In this document: positions 19,689 through 28,911 of the stretch, in pieces | Position numbering within the stretch: the stretch's first letter is position 1 | How the letters are laid out: every line of letters begins with the position of its first letter | Source: a virus | Strand: one strand, 5' to 3' | IMG/VR virus record: IMGVR_UViG_3300033153_006754 | Coordinates: 1-63,727 of that record | DNA: 63,727 nucleotides | Made by a program: the position numbers and the translations under genes | Notes under the pieces: generated by a model | Databases searched by the model: none | Told to the model about the DNA's origin: nothing | What the model saw: the letters and a program-made list of their open reading frames with translations, nothing else

Positions 19689-20459
19689 CTATGCGGCTCC
19701 GCCGTCAGAGGGAACACGTCCATTCATATCCCCGGAACGCACGTCCCGGGCGAGGAAGTCATAGACTTCGCGTATCGCACGGCCTCCATCAGGCACGTCT
19801 ATCTCGGCCACCACTGATTCTCCGGTAAGGTGGACGTTTTGTATGATGCGGATCAGACCTGGATCCTTCTCTTTGTCCAGGACTGCTCCGAACTCCATGG
19901 TAATGTCAAAGCCGTCTGTAAACAAGCCTGGTCTCATAAATGCTCTCTGTTCACGCTTGGCTTCCTTGTCCTCAGGGCTCTCGTTGGGTATCTCCAGTGT
20001 TATCTGTTCAAGATCACCTTTGCCATTCGTGCTGAACATCTTTGCCTTGAAGAAGTTGAACCGCTTCTCACGGAGTGCTGGTGGAGCATGAATAGCCTGA
20101 TCGTTCAGCCACTCGAGTCGTTCAGCTGAGCTCAACCTCAGTATCTGGTAATCGTCAGCTGTGATACCACTCTCCAGCTCAAGTGCATCCTTGCGACGCC
20201 GCACCTGATCCTCAATCACGGTACGGAGGTACCCATTGTATCTGTAGACAATGGACAGCCGACCGCGAACCATGGTAGTTCCCTGAGCTACCGTACGGTA
20301 GAACTGATCCCAGTAGCCATATTTGGGCACCTTGTTGTCAATGACCCGATACAGAACCGAGCAGGCGTCATCAACCCATGTACCATCTATGAAGAGCCTG
20401 ACCTGGGCAGGGCTCCAGTACTGTTCGACCGTCGGATCATATGCTTCTTCTACGGGCAT
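19689..20459 (-). CDS. Virion-associated protein of the tail region, unknown
   Basis: 256 residues, not recognised. Seen: an N-terminal aromatic-rich stretch (YWSPAQVRLFIDGTWVDD), a beta-rich segment GTTMVRGRLSIVYRYNGYL and a helical, charged middle. No membrane segment. The start ATG shares a base with the stop of the second tube-like gene. Its place between tube-like and tape-measure-like genes suggests a tail-completion or tube-initiator role, which is inference. Confidence 0.55.
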   Translation of the reverse strand: MPVEEAYDPTVEQYWSPAQVRLFIDGTWVDDACSVLYRVIDNKVPKYGYWDQFYRTVAQGTTMVRGRLSIVYRYNGYLRTVIEDQVRRRKDALELESGITADDYQILRLSSAERLEWLNDQAIHAPPALREKRFNFFKAKMFSTNGKGDLEQITLEIPNESPEDKEAKREQRAFMRPGLFTDGFDITMEFGAVLDKEKDPGLIRIIQNVHLTGESVVAEIDVPDGGRAIREVYDFLARDVRSGDMNGRVPSDGGAA

Positions 20460-21235
20460 CAGTTTCTAATCTGCCAGTATGACTCGCCTGTTTTCCAGTT
20501 CGTTACCCAGACACGACCACGGTTCCGGGCTGCGTTTCTGGTGTTGATGAAGTCTTTGAGGGAGCTGGCCTTTTGAACCTTGCCCTGCATGTTGCTGACA
20601 GACTGGGCCAGGCCGGCGCGCCAGGACTTCTTGTTCATGAACGGAGAGGCATACTTGGCAACATATGTGTAGGTAGCCTCGAGCATGAGGTCGTCCACAC
20701 TGTAGGTCTGTCCGAAGTTGGTCAGCGTGACACCAATGATTGAAGCTGTGGCGCTGAACCCCATCTCGTTGTTGGCAGAGATGATGATGTGGAACGGTGG
20801 GATCTGATCCACGAAGAGCGGATGCTCAGCCGGGTTCTCAGCCTCATGGTTCTGATAGATGTCGGCGAACACGTCCCTGTCGAGCACTGTGAATACCATG
20901 GATCCGGCAATCGTGCGGACTCCACGGACGTAGTCACGGACACCTGCCACACCAAGGGTACGAACGGGGCCGGCCGGGCGTTCAGAAGAGATTGTTAGGG
21001 TCTGCAGTTCAGACCAGATCTTGTAGCTTCCTGAGGCACTGTACTTGTGTGGTGGGACCCATACGGCGCACTTGATATCGACGCCGGAGAAGGAGTTGTA
21101 ATCAAGGTAGCTGGCTCTGGTTACACCCTGCTGGTTGAGCCACTTGGTCCAAGTGCCAACACCGTCGTTGGCAGCATCAACTGCAATCGACGGGTCTATG
21201 CTCAGAGTACCAAAACTACTTCGTCCATTCGGCAT
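20459..21235 (-). CDS. Tail-tube-like protein, second copy
   Basis: 258 residues, a paralogue of the tail tube at 21293-22000. Shared features: YNSFSGVDIK/Q near the N-terminus, RGVRTIAGSMVFTVLDRD versus RGKRGIAGSLIFLVFDRS, DQIPPF-H/D-I, and the final (V/I)DD segment. It has about 60 extra C-terminal residues, basic and Asn-rich. It may form a tail terminator, a tube initiator ring or a minor tube subunit. A transcription-terminator-like hairpin separates it from the main tube gene, so it is probably made in smaller amounts. Confidence 0.75.
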   Translation of the reverse strand: MPNGRSSFGTLSIDPSIAVDAANDGVGTWTKWLNQQGVTRASYLDYNSFSGVDIKCAVWVPPHKYSASGSYKIWSELQTLTISSERPAGPVRTLGVAGVRDYVRGVRTIAGSMVFTVLDRDVFADIYQNHEAENPAEHPLFVDQIPPFHIIISANNEMGFSATASIIGVTLTNFGQTYSVDDLMLEATYTYVAKYASPFMNKKSWRAGLAQSVSNMQGKVQKASSLKDFINTRNAARNRGRVWVTNWKTGESYWQIRN

Positions 21236-21237
21236 AG

Positions 21238-21282
21238 TAATAATAAGCCAAAGGGTGCCCCGGCGTGAACCAGGGCACCCTT
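21238..21282 (-). terminator. Intrinsic terminator after the tail tube gene
   Basis: Read on the minus strand, a perfect 10-bp stem (AAGGGTGCCC with GGGCACCCTT) and a 12-base loop are followed by a T-rich stretch (TTTGGCTTATTATTA). It lies just after the tail tube stop and before the next tail gene, where it would raise tube expression relative to downstream genes. Confidence 0.8.
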
Positions 21283-21292
21283 GACTGTGATC

Positions 21293-22000
21293 CTATGACA
21301 GAGCGGGTAGCTGGCTAGCCTGTCCGAATGGCAGCTGTGAAGCCACCCCTGGATCTGCCCAGCCCAACGACTGCCACGGAATGATATCCGTGGCCACGAA
21401 CGTCATGTTCTCGTCCGTGGTAATGTCGTCGATGCTGATACCGCTACCTGCGTTCAGGATCTCGACTCCCCTGATGACCATCCTTGCCGCGTGGCCGTAT
21501 TCGTTGAGGGCCGTGAGCACGATGTCAAACGGAGGGATCTGGTCATGGTACCAGGCCCTCGCGCGCTGAATCGTACCCGAACGGAGCTGATCGGTCACTG
21601 TACCATCATTGATGGTATCAGTCAGAGCATAAGGACTGCTGAACGAAGTCGCATCCTCTGCTCCAGGAGGTCCATCGTACCCGATGTTCTTGAAGTAAGT
21701 CAGGTCGATGTTGTCAGCCCAGAACTTGGCTTTGTCTCCCAGAGCCTCTAACAGGTTGGACCTGTCAAAGACCAGGAAGATCAACGAGCCGGCGATCCCA
21801 CGTTTCCCCCTGGAGAACGCTCTGGGATCCGGGGAACCCATCGTGTACAGAGGTGCCTTCTCACGAGTGACCGTGTAAGACACACCCTGCAACTCACCGA
21901 TCGGCTGACCCGCGAACGTAGCTTGGATGTCTACACCGGAGAAGCTGTTGTACGTCTTTGAGAGACGCGCAACTGTTCCCGCCATACCTGGTGTGGACAT
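21293..22000 (-). CDS. Major tail tube protein
   Basis: 235 residues, directly downstream of the sheath gene, as is standard in myophages. The protein is beta-rich and carries YNSFSGVDI, RGIAGSLIFLVFDRS, DQIPPFDIVLTALNEYG and GSGISIDDITTDENMTF, a pattern of phage tube proteins built on the gp19/Hcp fold. It polymerises around the tape measure to form the inner DNA channel. Two paralogues exist in this window (20459-21235 and 52189-52923). A strong terminator follows. Confidence 0.85.
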   Translation of the reverse strand: MSTPGMAGTVARLSKTYNSFSGVDIQATFAGQPIGELQGVSYTVTREKAPLYTMGSPDPRAFSRGKRGIAGSLIFLVFDRSNLLEALGDKAKFWADNIDLTYFKNIGYDGPPGAEDATSFSSPYALTDTINDGTVTDQLRSGTIQRARAWYHDQIPPFDIVLTALNEYGHAARMVIRGVEILNAGSGISIDDITTDENMTFVATDIIPWQSLGWADPGVASQLPFGQASQLPALS

Positions 22001-22025
22001 AGTTCATCTCCTTACGCTAGTGCGC

Positions 22026-23408
22026 TTATGCAGCCGCCGTGGAGAGCCCGATCTGGATCCTGATCTCCTGGATTTCGAACGCCGGTACGATGGTGAGGTC
22101 CACGATGATTTGTCCGAGAACCCGCATCGTTGGCGTGCTAACCAGGGAGAACGCAAATCCTTCCAGAGCACCCCGTTTTTGGAGTCGTCCGAGTCCCTCG
22201 TCGATCGCGTTCTCGATGGCGCTACGGTTGGCCGCATTGTTGGGCTTCCCGATGAACGGCAGGGAGACGATGCGAACGGCATTGATGGACTCCTGTGTGA
22301 TCCGCATGGTGGTCAGACGTACGAAGTCCGACCGGTAATACTGGCTTATGTTGTGAGCGCCGGTCATTCCGGAAGCTACAACATACCCGTTGGGACGTGC
22401 CCAGAAGGCGACGTACCTGGCGCCGGCTAGGTCATTGACCTGCCGTGCCGAGAAGTTCCTCAGGGATTCGGCACCCCTGACGATCTGGTTAGTCGTGGAG
22501 ATTTCGGGTGGCAGTGCAGAGATGAGACCCGCGTAGGCCCCGTCTCCCGGACCGTTGTAGTACCCAATGACGGGGTTCAAACGGGCCGACGCCTCGTTAC
22601 GGAACTTGCACCATGAGGAGATGACGCTGATGTAGGCGCCGATGTCGATCGGGTTACCCTTGGCGTCGTTCCGGATGTTTGCCGCGTCCCAAGGAGGTGA
22701 GCCCGTAGGAACAACCTCATCAGTGGTGGCCAGGAAGGCATAGGTGTCAGGGACACCATTGCTTCCTGAATCCGTTACTCCGTCGAAGACGGTGAAGTCC
22801 GAGCCCTGTAGCAACGACGTGTCAAATGCTACCAGAGCCGTAACGTGTGCGTTCTGCTCCGCAAGACTCGGTGTTCCCGAGGTGGCTACGGCAGCGGTCG
22901 GAGGTTCAACACCAATCACGCCCAGGCACGAGTTGTACTCCTTGGTTGCCTGGAAGCAGAAGTTGGCCAACTGGTAGCCATAGTTCTGCGTGCCTGCCAG
23001 ACCGCTCACATCAATCGAGGTGCCGCAAGGCACAACGATGTCCACATCGTGGTGCATGAGCAGTTCGTAGGCCCTGGCAAGGGCAGCGTACCGCTGTGCA
23101 GTAGTGATAGTGTCTTCATCGTACCGCGTACCGGATCCATCCGAAATGACGAACACTTCGACGAGCTTGGCGCCACCGGACATTGCCTCTTGAGCCTTCT
23201 TGGTAATCTCAGAGGGTCCGCCCGCCGCCTTGTCATAGTTCTGGAGGTCTTCGAATCGTGTAAGAACGATCGGGTCTTCCAGAGCTGGCGTCACGTTGTC
23301 CGTCACTCCGATGATGGTCACCTTGGGCCCTATGGCCGGCGGAGTGATCCTGGTACCGAAATCCACGACTTGGGCTCTTGTGCCTGGAATGTTTTCAAAG
23401 TCAGGCAT
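22026..23408 (-). CDS. Tail sheath protein
   Basis: 460 residues. N-terminal PGTRAQVVDFGTRITPPAIGPKVTIIGVTDN, then LTRFEDLQNY, matches the start of contractile sheath proteins, and the C-terminal third (TTMRITQESINAVRIVSLPFIGKPN, then the last beta strands VDLTIVPAFEIQEIRIQIGL) is typical of the conserved sheath core. It lies before the tube gene. Length is within the usual range. The sheath contracts on infection to drive the tube through the envelope. The start is supported by AGGAGG upstream (GGTTTGTAGG). Confidence 0.92.
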   Translation of the reverse strand: MPDFENIPGTRAQVVDFGTRITPPAIGPKVTIIGVTDNVTPALEDPIVLTRFEDLQNYDKAAGGPSEITKKAQEAMSGGAKLVEVFVISDGSGTRYDEDTITTAQRYAALARAYELLMHHDVDIVVPCGTSIDVSGLAGTQNYGYQLANFCFQATKEYNSCLGVIGVEPPTAAVATSGTPSLAEQNAHVTALVAFDTSLLQGSDFTVFDGVTDSGSNGVPDTYAFLATTDEVVPTGSPPWDAANIRNDAKGNPIDIGAYISVISSWCKFRNEASARLNPVIGYYNGPGDGAYAGLISALPPEISTTNQIVRGAESLRNFSARQVNDLAGARYVAFWARPNGYVVASGMTGAHNISQYYRSDFVRLTTMRITQESINAVRIVSLPFIGKPNNAANRSAIENAIDEGLGRLQKRGALEGFAFSLVSTPTMRVLGQIIVDLTIVPAFEIQEIRIQIGLSTAAA

Positions 23409-23409
23409 C

Positions 23410-24462
23410 CTACAAACCTCCTAACGGATTGTAGAGTCCAAGGTCGTTGACAGTAATGTCGACTTGTCCTGTCGGCACTGGACATCCGGTCTGTGCCGAG
23501 AGCTCCGGTGGAGCGCCTATACTGACGAGTACATCAATCTGCTCTATCCTCCGAATACGAGCGAATGATACTCGTTCGGTCCTAGCATACCATAGCAATG
23601 GCCTGTGTACCATGTCATTGCGTACGTTGCCGACCGGTTTATCTTCGGTACCCTGCCACTCAAGGAGTTGCTGGACACCATTCCATATGAACACCCATCT
23701 GTACCTCATCATGAAGTCCTGGAACCACGCTATCAGGCCCGGGTCCCCGCCACCATCAACGGCAGCGGTTCCATAGAGCCTCTCGTTGTTCCTGGTAAAG
23801 AGATCGAACTGGACAATATGGTCGAACCACCATCCATAGGTGTCCACACCATAGCTGGGATCAACAACTTCATCGAGGTTTGGTTCACGCAGTAAAGGTA
23901 GCGCTTGCCTCTCCCTGTCAAACGGTCGTTTCCCAACCGTACCAGGCTCCGTGCGACGGATCGAGAACTCGACCGTGTCGTTGAACAAAGCTGGCCGGTC
24001 TGTCGTATCCGATTCATCATCATAAGAAGATGCAGAAACCTCCGATCGCGGGTGCGCATGTGACGCTACGATCATGTTCTTGGTATCAAGCCTCAACCTG
24101 TCAGTCTCTTCTGGATCAGTACCACCGCTTAGGATGACCTCACCTAGAAACTCACCGTCATGACCTGTCACCAGTCTCTTGACCGTGTATACATCACCTG
24201 TTGTCAGGTTCCTGATGTTGTCTCCTTCACTAATATACCGGGCGAATTGAAACAAACCCCTGAAGCTACCCGTCTTCACGAAGTAGCTTTGATAAGCCTT
24301 GAGTCTATCCTGGACCATGACCCACAGGTCCGCGATGCGGGCACCTCTGTCACGGCGCTGCCTGTGAGGTGTACCGGTTCGAGGGTTAATTGACCTCGAC
24401 AGTTCCTGGTAACTTGGCAGGAAGCGTTCATCCCAGTCCTCAAGTGAGCCATCAGTTCTCAT
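23410..24462 (-). CDS. Neck or tail-completion protein, unknown family
   Basis: 350 residues. The start chosen (24462) forms an ATGA overlap with the stop of the preceding gene; a start 11 codons earlier is open but less likely. Seen: an N-terminal basic region, then FKTGSFRGLFQFARY-like aromatic stretch and a C-terminal domain ending VDITVNDLGLYNPLGGL. Not recognised. The gene lies between a zinc-site neck protein and the sheath, so a neck or head-tail joining role is likely from position. Confidence 0.55.
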   Translation of the reverse strand: MRTDGSLEDWDERFLPSYQELSRSINPRTGTPHRQRRDRGARIADLWVMVQDRLKAYQSYFVKTGSFRGLFQFARYISEGDNIRNLTTGDVYTVKRLVTGHDGEFLGEVILSGGTDPEETDRLRLDTKNMIVASHAHPRSEVSASSYDDESDTTDRPALFNDTVEFSIRRTEPGTVGKRPFDRERQALPLLREPNLDEVVDPSYGVDTYGWWFDHIVQFDLFTRNNERLYGTAAVDGGGDPGLIAWFQDFMMRYRWVFIWNGVQQLLEWQGTEDKPVGNVRNDMVHRPLLWYARTERVSFARIRRIEQIDVLVSIGAPPELSAQTGCPVPTGQVDITVNDLGLYNPLGGL

Positions 24463-25061
24463 TCTTTGCCAAGTGCTCCTTCTCGAACCCAGCAACCACA
24501 GTACTCAATTCTGCCGCGCTTGTCACGGAACGGTTGCACCTGGCCGATATTCCAGATCTTCTCGATCTTTACAGCCTGCACAGGCAGGCCTGTATTCTCG
24601 TCCAGGGTAACCTCCAGGATCAAGTCTCTTTTGCTGGGTGTAGGATCCACATCTGGCCCGAACCAGAACAAGTATTGAGCTACGCCCATGATGCCGATGG
24701 CCTTACGACCTTCAAGCAGGGCTGCTACAGTTGGGTCTGTAACTGGCATTCTCCTGGCCAGATGCAGGTGATCAGAGTACAACCAACCAGTTCCGGTGCA
24801 GTGAGGACAATCGGCTTTGGACTCACGCATGGTGTCGCTCCAGCAGCCACACCGCCTCTCCTTGGTGCGCCGGAGGTATACGTAGTGGCCACGACGGCCA
24901 AGAATCCCGGTGATCTCCGACCTCATGTCAATGTCATTGGCAAGGGAGTCAGCTGACGGATACACCGTCGGCGACTGACCTGTAGTCCGCCTGGTATCCA
25001 GTGTAGACGTCGGCCTGACTACATGCCAAGGTTTCGGATTCAGTGGGAGATCGAACGCCAC
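24459..25061 (-). CDS. Neck/adaptor-like protein with a cysteine cluster
   Basis: 200 residues. Seen: a cluster RRCGCW...ADCPHCTGTGW (about 75-100) that could bind zinc, and two further cysteines near the end (EYCGCWV), which may complete a second site. Similar cysteine clusters occur in small head-tail joining proteins of myophages. Neighbours (DUF5659-like protein before, neck protein after) agree. Function is inferred from position. Confidence 0.55.
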   Translation of the reverse strand: MAFDLPLNPKPWHVVRPTSTLDTRRTTGQSPTVYPSADSLANDIDMRSEITGILGRRGHYVYLRRTKERRCGCWSDTMRESKADCPHCTGTGWLYSDHLHLARRMPVTDPTVAALLEGRKAIGIMGVAQYLFWFGPDVDPTPSKRDLILEVTLDENTGLPVQAVKIEKIWNIGQVQPFRDKRGRIEYCGCWVREGALGKE

Positions 25062-25062
25062 T

Positions 25063-25365
25063 CTATTTGAACTCCTTGTTGTGGATCATGTTCTTCAGGT
25101 CGTTGAAGTTGTTCAGCAGAAGCCGTGGGTTCACAGCCATCTCGTCATTGACCATCTTCATCATGTCTTCTTTGATGTTGTTGCGTTCGAACACGAACTG
25201 CAGCTTCTTGGATCTCCTGCTGCGCTTCTGCTCGAGCCCGATGAACTTGTGCCCTATAGTGCGGAGGATGGCAGCTGTCTCAAGATCCGTGGTCCTGTAA
25301 GGCTCGTTCGGATCCTCTTCTACGCGCTCCCCGGCTCCCCTGCTATCCTGGATTTCAAGTGTCAT
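25063..25365 (-). CDS. DUF5659-like small protein
   Basis: 100 residues. The central part (TTDLETAAILRTIGHKFIGLE, then KKLQFVFE) looks like the DUF5659 pattern: residues AA-L-GH and a closing F-F strand, found in phage proteins encoded near neck genes. The C-terminal half is helical and basic. It ends two bases before the next gene. Role unknown; probably a small virion or assembly protein. Start supported by GGAGGTT upstream. Confidence 0.5.
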   Translation of the reverse strand: MTLEIQDSRGAGERVEEDPNEPYRTTDLETAAILRTIGHKFIGLEQKRSRRSKKLQFVFERNNIKEDMMKMVNDEMAVNPRLLLNNFNDLKNMIHNKEFK

Positions 25366-25374
25366 AACAACCTC

Positions 25375-26850
25375 CTATGAATGCCACGGGAAGGATGCAC
25401 CACCTTCCAGCGCCTCATCCGCCTCACCAATGTAGTAAACCTTGTCGATGGACGGATGATCATGGCTGAGCAGAGACTTCATCCTGCGCGAGTTTGTGGT
25501 GTTGGCAGACGGAGATGAGCTGTTTCTATGGTGCTGCCAAGTGCGCAGGTAATAGTCAGTGCGTTCGAATGCATAGCTGGAGCCCTTGACAACCACGCGA
25601 GGTCGGCTTTGACGCCGATACGCACGCAGCTCAATGAGGCTCCTGTCTTTCTCTTTCTCGGCCCTACGATAGGCCGCGATGACTTTTGCAAGGTCCTGGG
25701 GCCTGTAGTCAACCTTCAGGTCCCCGAGCTGCTTGGAGCCGCTCTGCAGACCGGACAGCAGCCCGATCTCGTCGAGGATCCTGAGTATACTGATCGACCG
25801 CACGTACCTCCGGACAGCAGGGTATGGATGTTCAACATCGAACATACCAGCTGCGTGATCAACTGCATCTATGGATGCGGCGTGGATGTGCCTTCGTATG
25901 GTGTCATCCCACAGGTCTGCAACCAGTCGCCCGAGTTGCAGACGAATGTACTCCACACCAACGTACATGGGCCAATACTCAGTGGTGAAGGTAATGTATA
26001 CGTCTTCAGCCAGCATATGACCGGTTGTGTTGACGATATAGTCGGAACGTACACGTACAGTCACCTCAGAGTTGTAGTGGAACGGTGGGCTGTCAGGATC
26101 AATGTCCCAGCGTACTGTGTCACCGCTGAAGGACACAGCACCATAGGGATCTGTTGCGAAGTCAGCTTGACGGACGTCACCGGTTGCGAGCCAGTCCTGA
26201 AGGACTCGCCCGGTTGGGTCCGGAGGTCGAGGGTCACCCTCGCCATAGTACTCGTCCATTCCCAGCACATTGATGATGGACAGCTCGAGCGCGGTAGCTG
26301 AGCCAGTCTGCTGTACAGCTTGGCCAAAGTCGACCCAGATCTCTGACAGAGACCGGTTCACTCCGGACTCGAAACCGCTCGGGTAAGCCTCCTGAATGTC
26401 CAGCACACCGGTGACCTGGCCAAAGTCCGAGTCCTCCCTGATGGGACCAGCCTGGATGATGTCAGTACGATCAGCTGCCTCAGTGAGGGACACATAGCGC
26501 TCTACAGCGGTACGGAATTCGATCTGGTGGGTGTCTGGCAGGTCGATGCCGTCTGAGGCCTTGATGTTGCCTCCTGGCATGCCATCAGAGGCGCCATACA
26601 CGGCCGCAACATAGACCACGTCCTCCAGTAGGCCACGGTCAGGCATGATCTGTATGGTCTTGAGATCTGAGCTAAGGCTGACGTTGACAGGAATGATCTC
26701 AGCTGTGTCGTCACGCCATAGACCCATGGTGCGCTCGGAGACGCTGGATGCCAGGAGTGCTGTGTTGAAGGTGAATGAGATGGTGGCTTCGACATTAGTG
26801 TCGGTAGCCTGATCGAGTGGTGACGTGCTGGCCAGAATTGGAACTGGCAC
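25375..26850 (-). CDS. Virion protein with N-terminal bacterial Ig-like domain
   Basis: 491 residues. The first 110 residues (TSPLDQATDTNVEATISFTFNTALLASSV, then DLKTIQIMPDRGLLED) have the strand pattern of SbsA/Big_5 Ig-like domains. A second, similar segment may occur around 150-270 (VNRSLSEIWVDFGQAV ... VTVRVRSDYIVNTTGHML). The C-terminal half is helical and basic. Such domains decorate phage heads, necks or tails and help weak binding to cell surfaces. Located between capsid and neck genes; possibly a neck fibre or adaptor. Confidence 0.6.
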   Translation of the reverse strand: MPVPILASTSPLDQATDTNVEATISFTFNTALLASSVSERTMGLWRDDTAEIIPVNVSLSSDLKTIQIMPDRGLLEDVVYVAAVYGASDGMPGGNIKASDGIDLPDTHQIEFRTAVERYVSLTEAADRTDIIQAGPIREDSDFGQVTGVLDIQEAYPSGFESGVNRSLSEIWVDFGQAVQQTGSATALELSIINVLGMDEYYGEGDPRPPDPTGRVLQDWLATGDVRQADFATDPYGAVSFSGDTVRWDIDPDSPPFHYNSEVTVRVRSDYIVNTTGHMLAEDVYITFTTEYWPMYVGVEYIRLQLGRLVADLWDDTIRRHIHAASIDAVDHAAGMFDVEHPYPAVRRYVRSISILRILDEIGLLSGLQSGSKQLGDLKVDYRPQDLAKVIAAYRRAEKEKDRSLIELRAYRRQSRPRVVVKGSSYAFERTDYYLRTWQHHRNSSSPSANTTNSRRMKSLLSHDHPSIDKVYYIGEADEALEGGASFPWHS

Positions 26851-26863
26851 GTTAACCTCCGAA

Positions 26864-27364
26864 TTAAGCGCTACCAGGCACGATCAGGTTGCCAGCAGGT
26901 CTGCGTGGCTCGGACGCCTGACTTCTCCTTGCAGCAATTGATTTGAGGCCGTCGTCCCACCTGTTCTTCATCGTGCCAGCCTGCTTACGCCTTTGCTTAT
27001 CCTCGGCCGGGTCTTTACCGCCCGGGATAGCAATGTCTGTGACGATCTGATCAAAGGACTCCATGAACTTGCCCTGACTGTCCGGGTTTGTCAGGTATGT
27101 CACGCGGGTCAGTCCGCGATCAATCCACCTCATGAAGGCTGCGCCTTTGGCAGCAAACATTCCCTGACTGTTCTCCAGGTCCTTTACGATCTCGGCCATC
27201 CGTTCCAGCAGGTACGTGGCTCGTAGCTTCGCGCCCCTCCCAGGTGTCTCGGCGGCCTTCTCGAGCATCTTGACGATCTTGTCAACGAGGCTCGGCTCGT
27301 CGGCCTCCATGAGCATCCTCTTGATGTCGTGGTCGACGGCGAGCAGAGTCTGGATGAGGTCCAT
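26864..27364 (-). CDS. Small protein following the capsid gene, unknown
   Basis: 166 residues, mainly helical and basic at the C-terminus (KDPAEDKQRRKQAGTMKNRW). Not recognised. A strong ribosome binding site (AGGAGGTTCC before the ATG) fixes the start. It lies behind the terminator that follows the major capsid gene, so it is probably needed in lower amounts. Position fits a head-completion protein, without sequence proof. Confidence 0.6.
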   Translation of the reverse strand: MDLIQTLLAVDHDIKRMLMEADEPSLVDKIVKMLEKAAETPGRGAKLRATYLLERMAEIVKDLENSQGMFAAKGAAFMRWIDRGLTRVTYLTNPDSQGKFMESFDQIVTDIAIPGGKDPAEDKQRRKQAGTMKNRWDDGLKSIAARRSQASEPRRPAGNLIVPGSA

Positions 27365-27380
27365 GGAACCTCCTGCCTAA

Positions 27381-27413
27381 TAAAGGGGCTCAAGGGGCCC
27401 CCGAAGGGGCCCC
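27381..27413 (-). terminator. Intrinsic terminator after the major capsid gene
   Basis: On the minus strand GGGGCCCC, a TTC loop region and GGGGCCCC form an 8-bp GC stem, followed by TTGAGCCCCTTTATTA. It sits 40 bases behind the major capsid stop and before the next gene, as expected for a gene needing much more transcript than its downstream neighbours. Confidence 0.82.
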
Positions 27414-27452
27414 GAGAACCTCGATTTACTATTGCGTGTTCAGGCAGCCCGC

Positions 27453-28844
27453 CTAGATGCCAGATACGAACCCGGTCGGAAGTGCTCCCGTGCCCATCTG
27501 CCACTGCAGGGACAGGTTGTCCTCCCAGTCGTAGTTCTTGGCGATCCTGACGTTCTTGGCCTGGATCACGGCCTCGCCCTGGTTGTCCAGCGCAAGGGCG
27601 TACCTTTCCCGGATCTTCGTCGACCTGATGTCACGGCGCGGGTCGTCCCACGATTCCGTGACAGGGTCTTCGTCAACCACGAGGATTCCGAGCTCGTTCC
27701 TGTCGGCCATGATGATGTCTGTCAGAGCGTTCGTTCCATCGAAATAGATGAACGGGGACACGACTACCGCCAATGGCGCGGGGAAGAGAGACGGAACCGG
27801 AGTCATCATTGAGGACTGAGGATCCAGGGTCTGGCCCGGAGTGCCCTCGAGTCCCTGTGATGGCCCCATGTTGACCCCACCAGCGTTCCCGAGTGGGCCC
27901 TGCCCTGGCTGTCCCTGATGGGACTGGAAGAGCTGGCCGTTGTTCATGAACCCGAAGTTGCGCATCGTGCCATCGCGGGCAAAGATGAGCCAACCCATGG
28001 GGTTCATCAGGAGGACGTTGGGGATGAAGCCGACGTTCAAGAGGTCAGCGTACATCACGAAGAGGTCATCCAGGGTGATGGTCTTGTTGAGCAGACCGTC
28101 GATGTGCCGTCCCGTGGTTGCCCCGTGAAGGGATCCGGACGGTGACGCGTTATCGAACGCGATACGGCCTTCGGAGTTGATCAGGTTGAAGATTTTGACT
28201 TCCTTGTGACGAGCGAGTGCACGGCTTGCGGCCTGCAGGTGCATCGTCATGACGTCGAACATGGAGTACCTGATCATTTCGTCGGTGATACGGACCTTGA
28301 GACCGGATTTCCCGATCTTTGCAGTCACGTAACCAGCGAATTCCATGCTCTGTTCCGGATACTCGCCCCCAGGCGGAATGTCTTCGGCCCACATCCCTCC
28401 ACCAGCTGCAGGAAACGTGATCGTCTCCCCAGCAGAGAAGTTGATGCGGCGCATCAAAGTCGTTCCGATGAGAACGGGCTCGGCGGCCTCACGCACGATC
28501 CGGGTGATGACTTTGGGCAGCAGAATGACTGCAGAGGATGTTTCGATAGCATCCTTCAGCCCTGCGCCTTCCATCTTCTGTGCGTTCTCGTCCAGGACCT
28601 GGCAAAGCTTGTCATAGCCTACCCGGTGCGAGTCACGTTCGTGACCCTCCTGGTACTGATAACGCTCCTCCGGATCGAGCCACCCGTTGTTACGCCAGAC
28701 CATGTCGGTCAATGCCAACTGGTCTTCGACGCTGGGGCCACCGCTGCCGAGGGTCTTGGGATCTACCCCAAGCTCCTCTAGCCTGGAATCGACAAGCTCA
28801 CGGATTGACTTGTCGAGGCTTTCGGCTACGGTTCCTTGTGGCAT
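27453..28844 (-). CDS. Major capsid protein (HK97-like fold)
   Basis: 463 residues. The pattern is that of large HK97-type capsid proteins: helical N-terminal arm (1-100), ILLPKVITRIVREAAEPVLIGTTLM, FPAAGGGMWAEDIPPGGEYPEQ, then ITLDDLFVMYADLLNVGFIPNVLLMNPMGWLIF in the spine/P-domain region, and a C-terminal QWQMGTGALPTG. It sits between a protease/scaffold gene and neck genes. The start has AAGGAGG upstream and a strong terminator follows. Three small accessory proteins at 50.9-53.7 kb echo segments of this protein (see findings). Confidence 0.9.
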   Translation of the reverse strand: MPQGTVAESLDKSIRELVDSRLEELGVDPKTLGSGGPSVEDQLALTDMVWRNNGWLDPEERYQYQEGHERDSHRVGYDKLCQVLDENAQKMEGAGLKDAIETSSAVILLPKVITRIVREAAEPVLIGTTLMRRINFSAGETITFPAAGGGMWAEDIPPGGEYPEQSMEFAGYVTAKIGKSGLKVRITDEMIRYSMFDVMTMHLQAASRALARHKEVKIFNLINSEGRIAFDNASPSGSLHGATTGRHIDGLLNKTITLDDLFVMYADLLNVGFIPNVLLMNPMGWLIFARDGTMRNFGFMNNGQLFQSHQGQPGQGPLGNAGGVNMGPSQGLEGTPGQTLDPQSSMMTPVPSLFPAPLAVVVSPFIYFDGTNALTDIIMADRNELGILVVDEDPVTESWDDPRRDIRSTKIRERYALALDNQGEAVIQAKNVRIAKNYDWEDNLSLQWQMGTGALPTGFVSGI

Positions 28845-28911
28845 CTCAGCCTCCTTGTTTCAACAGGTTCTGTCGATCACTGAACACAATTCAGTAACCG
28901 TTTGCCCCACC

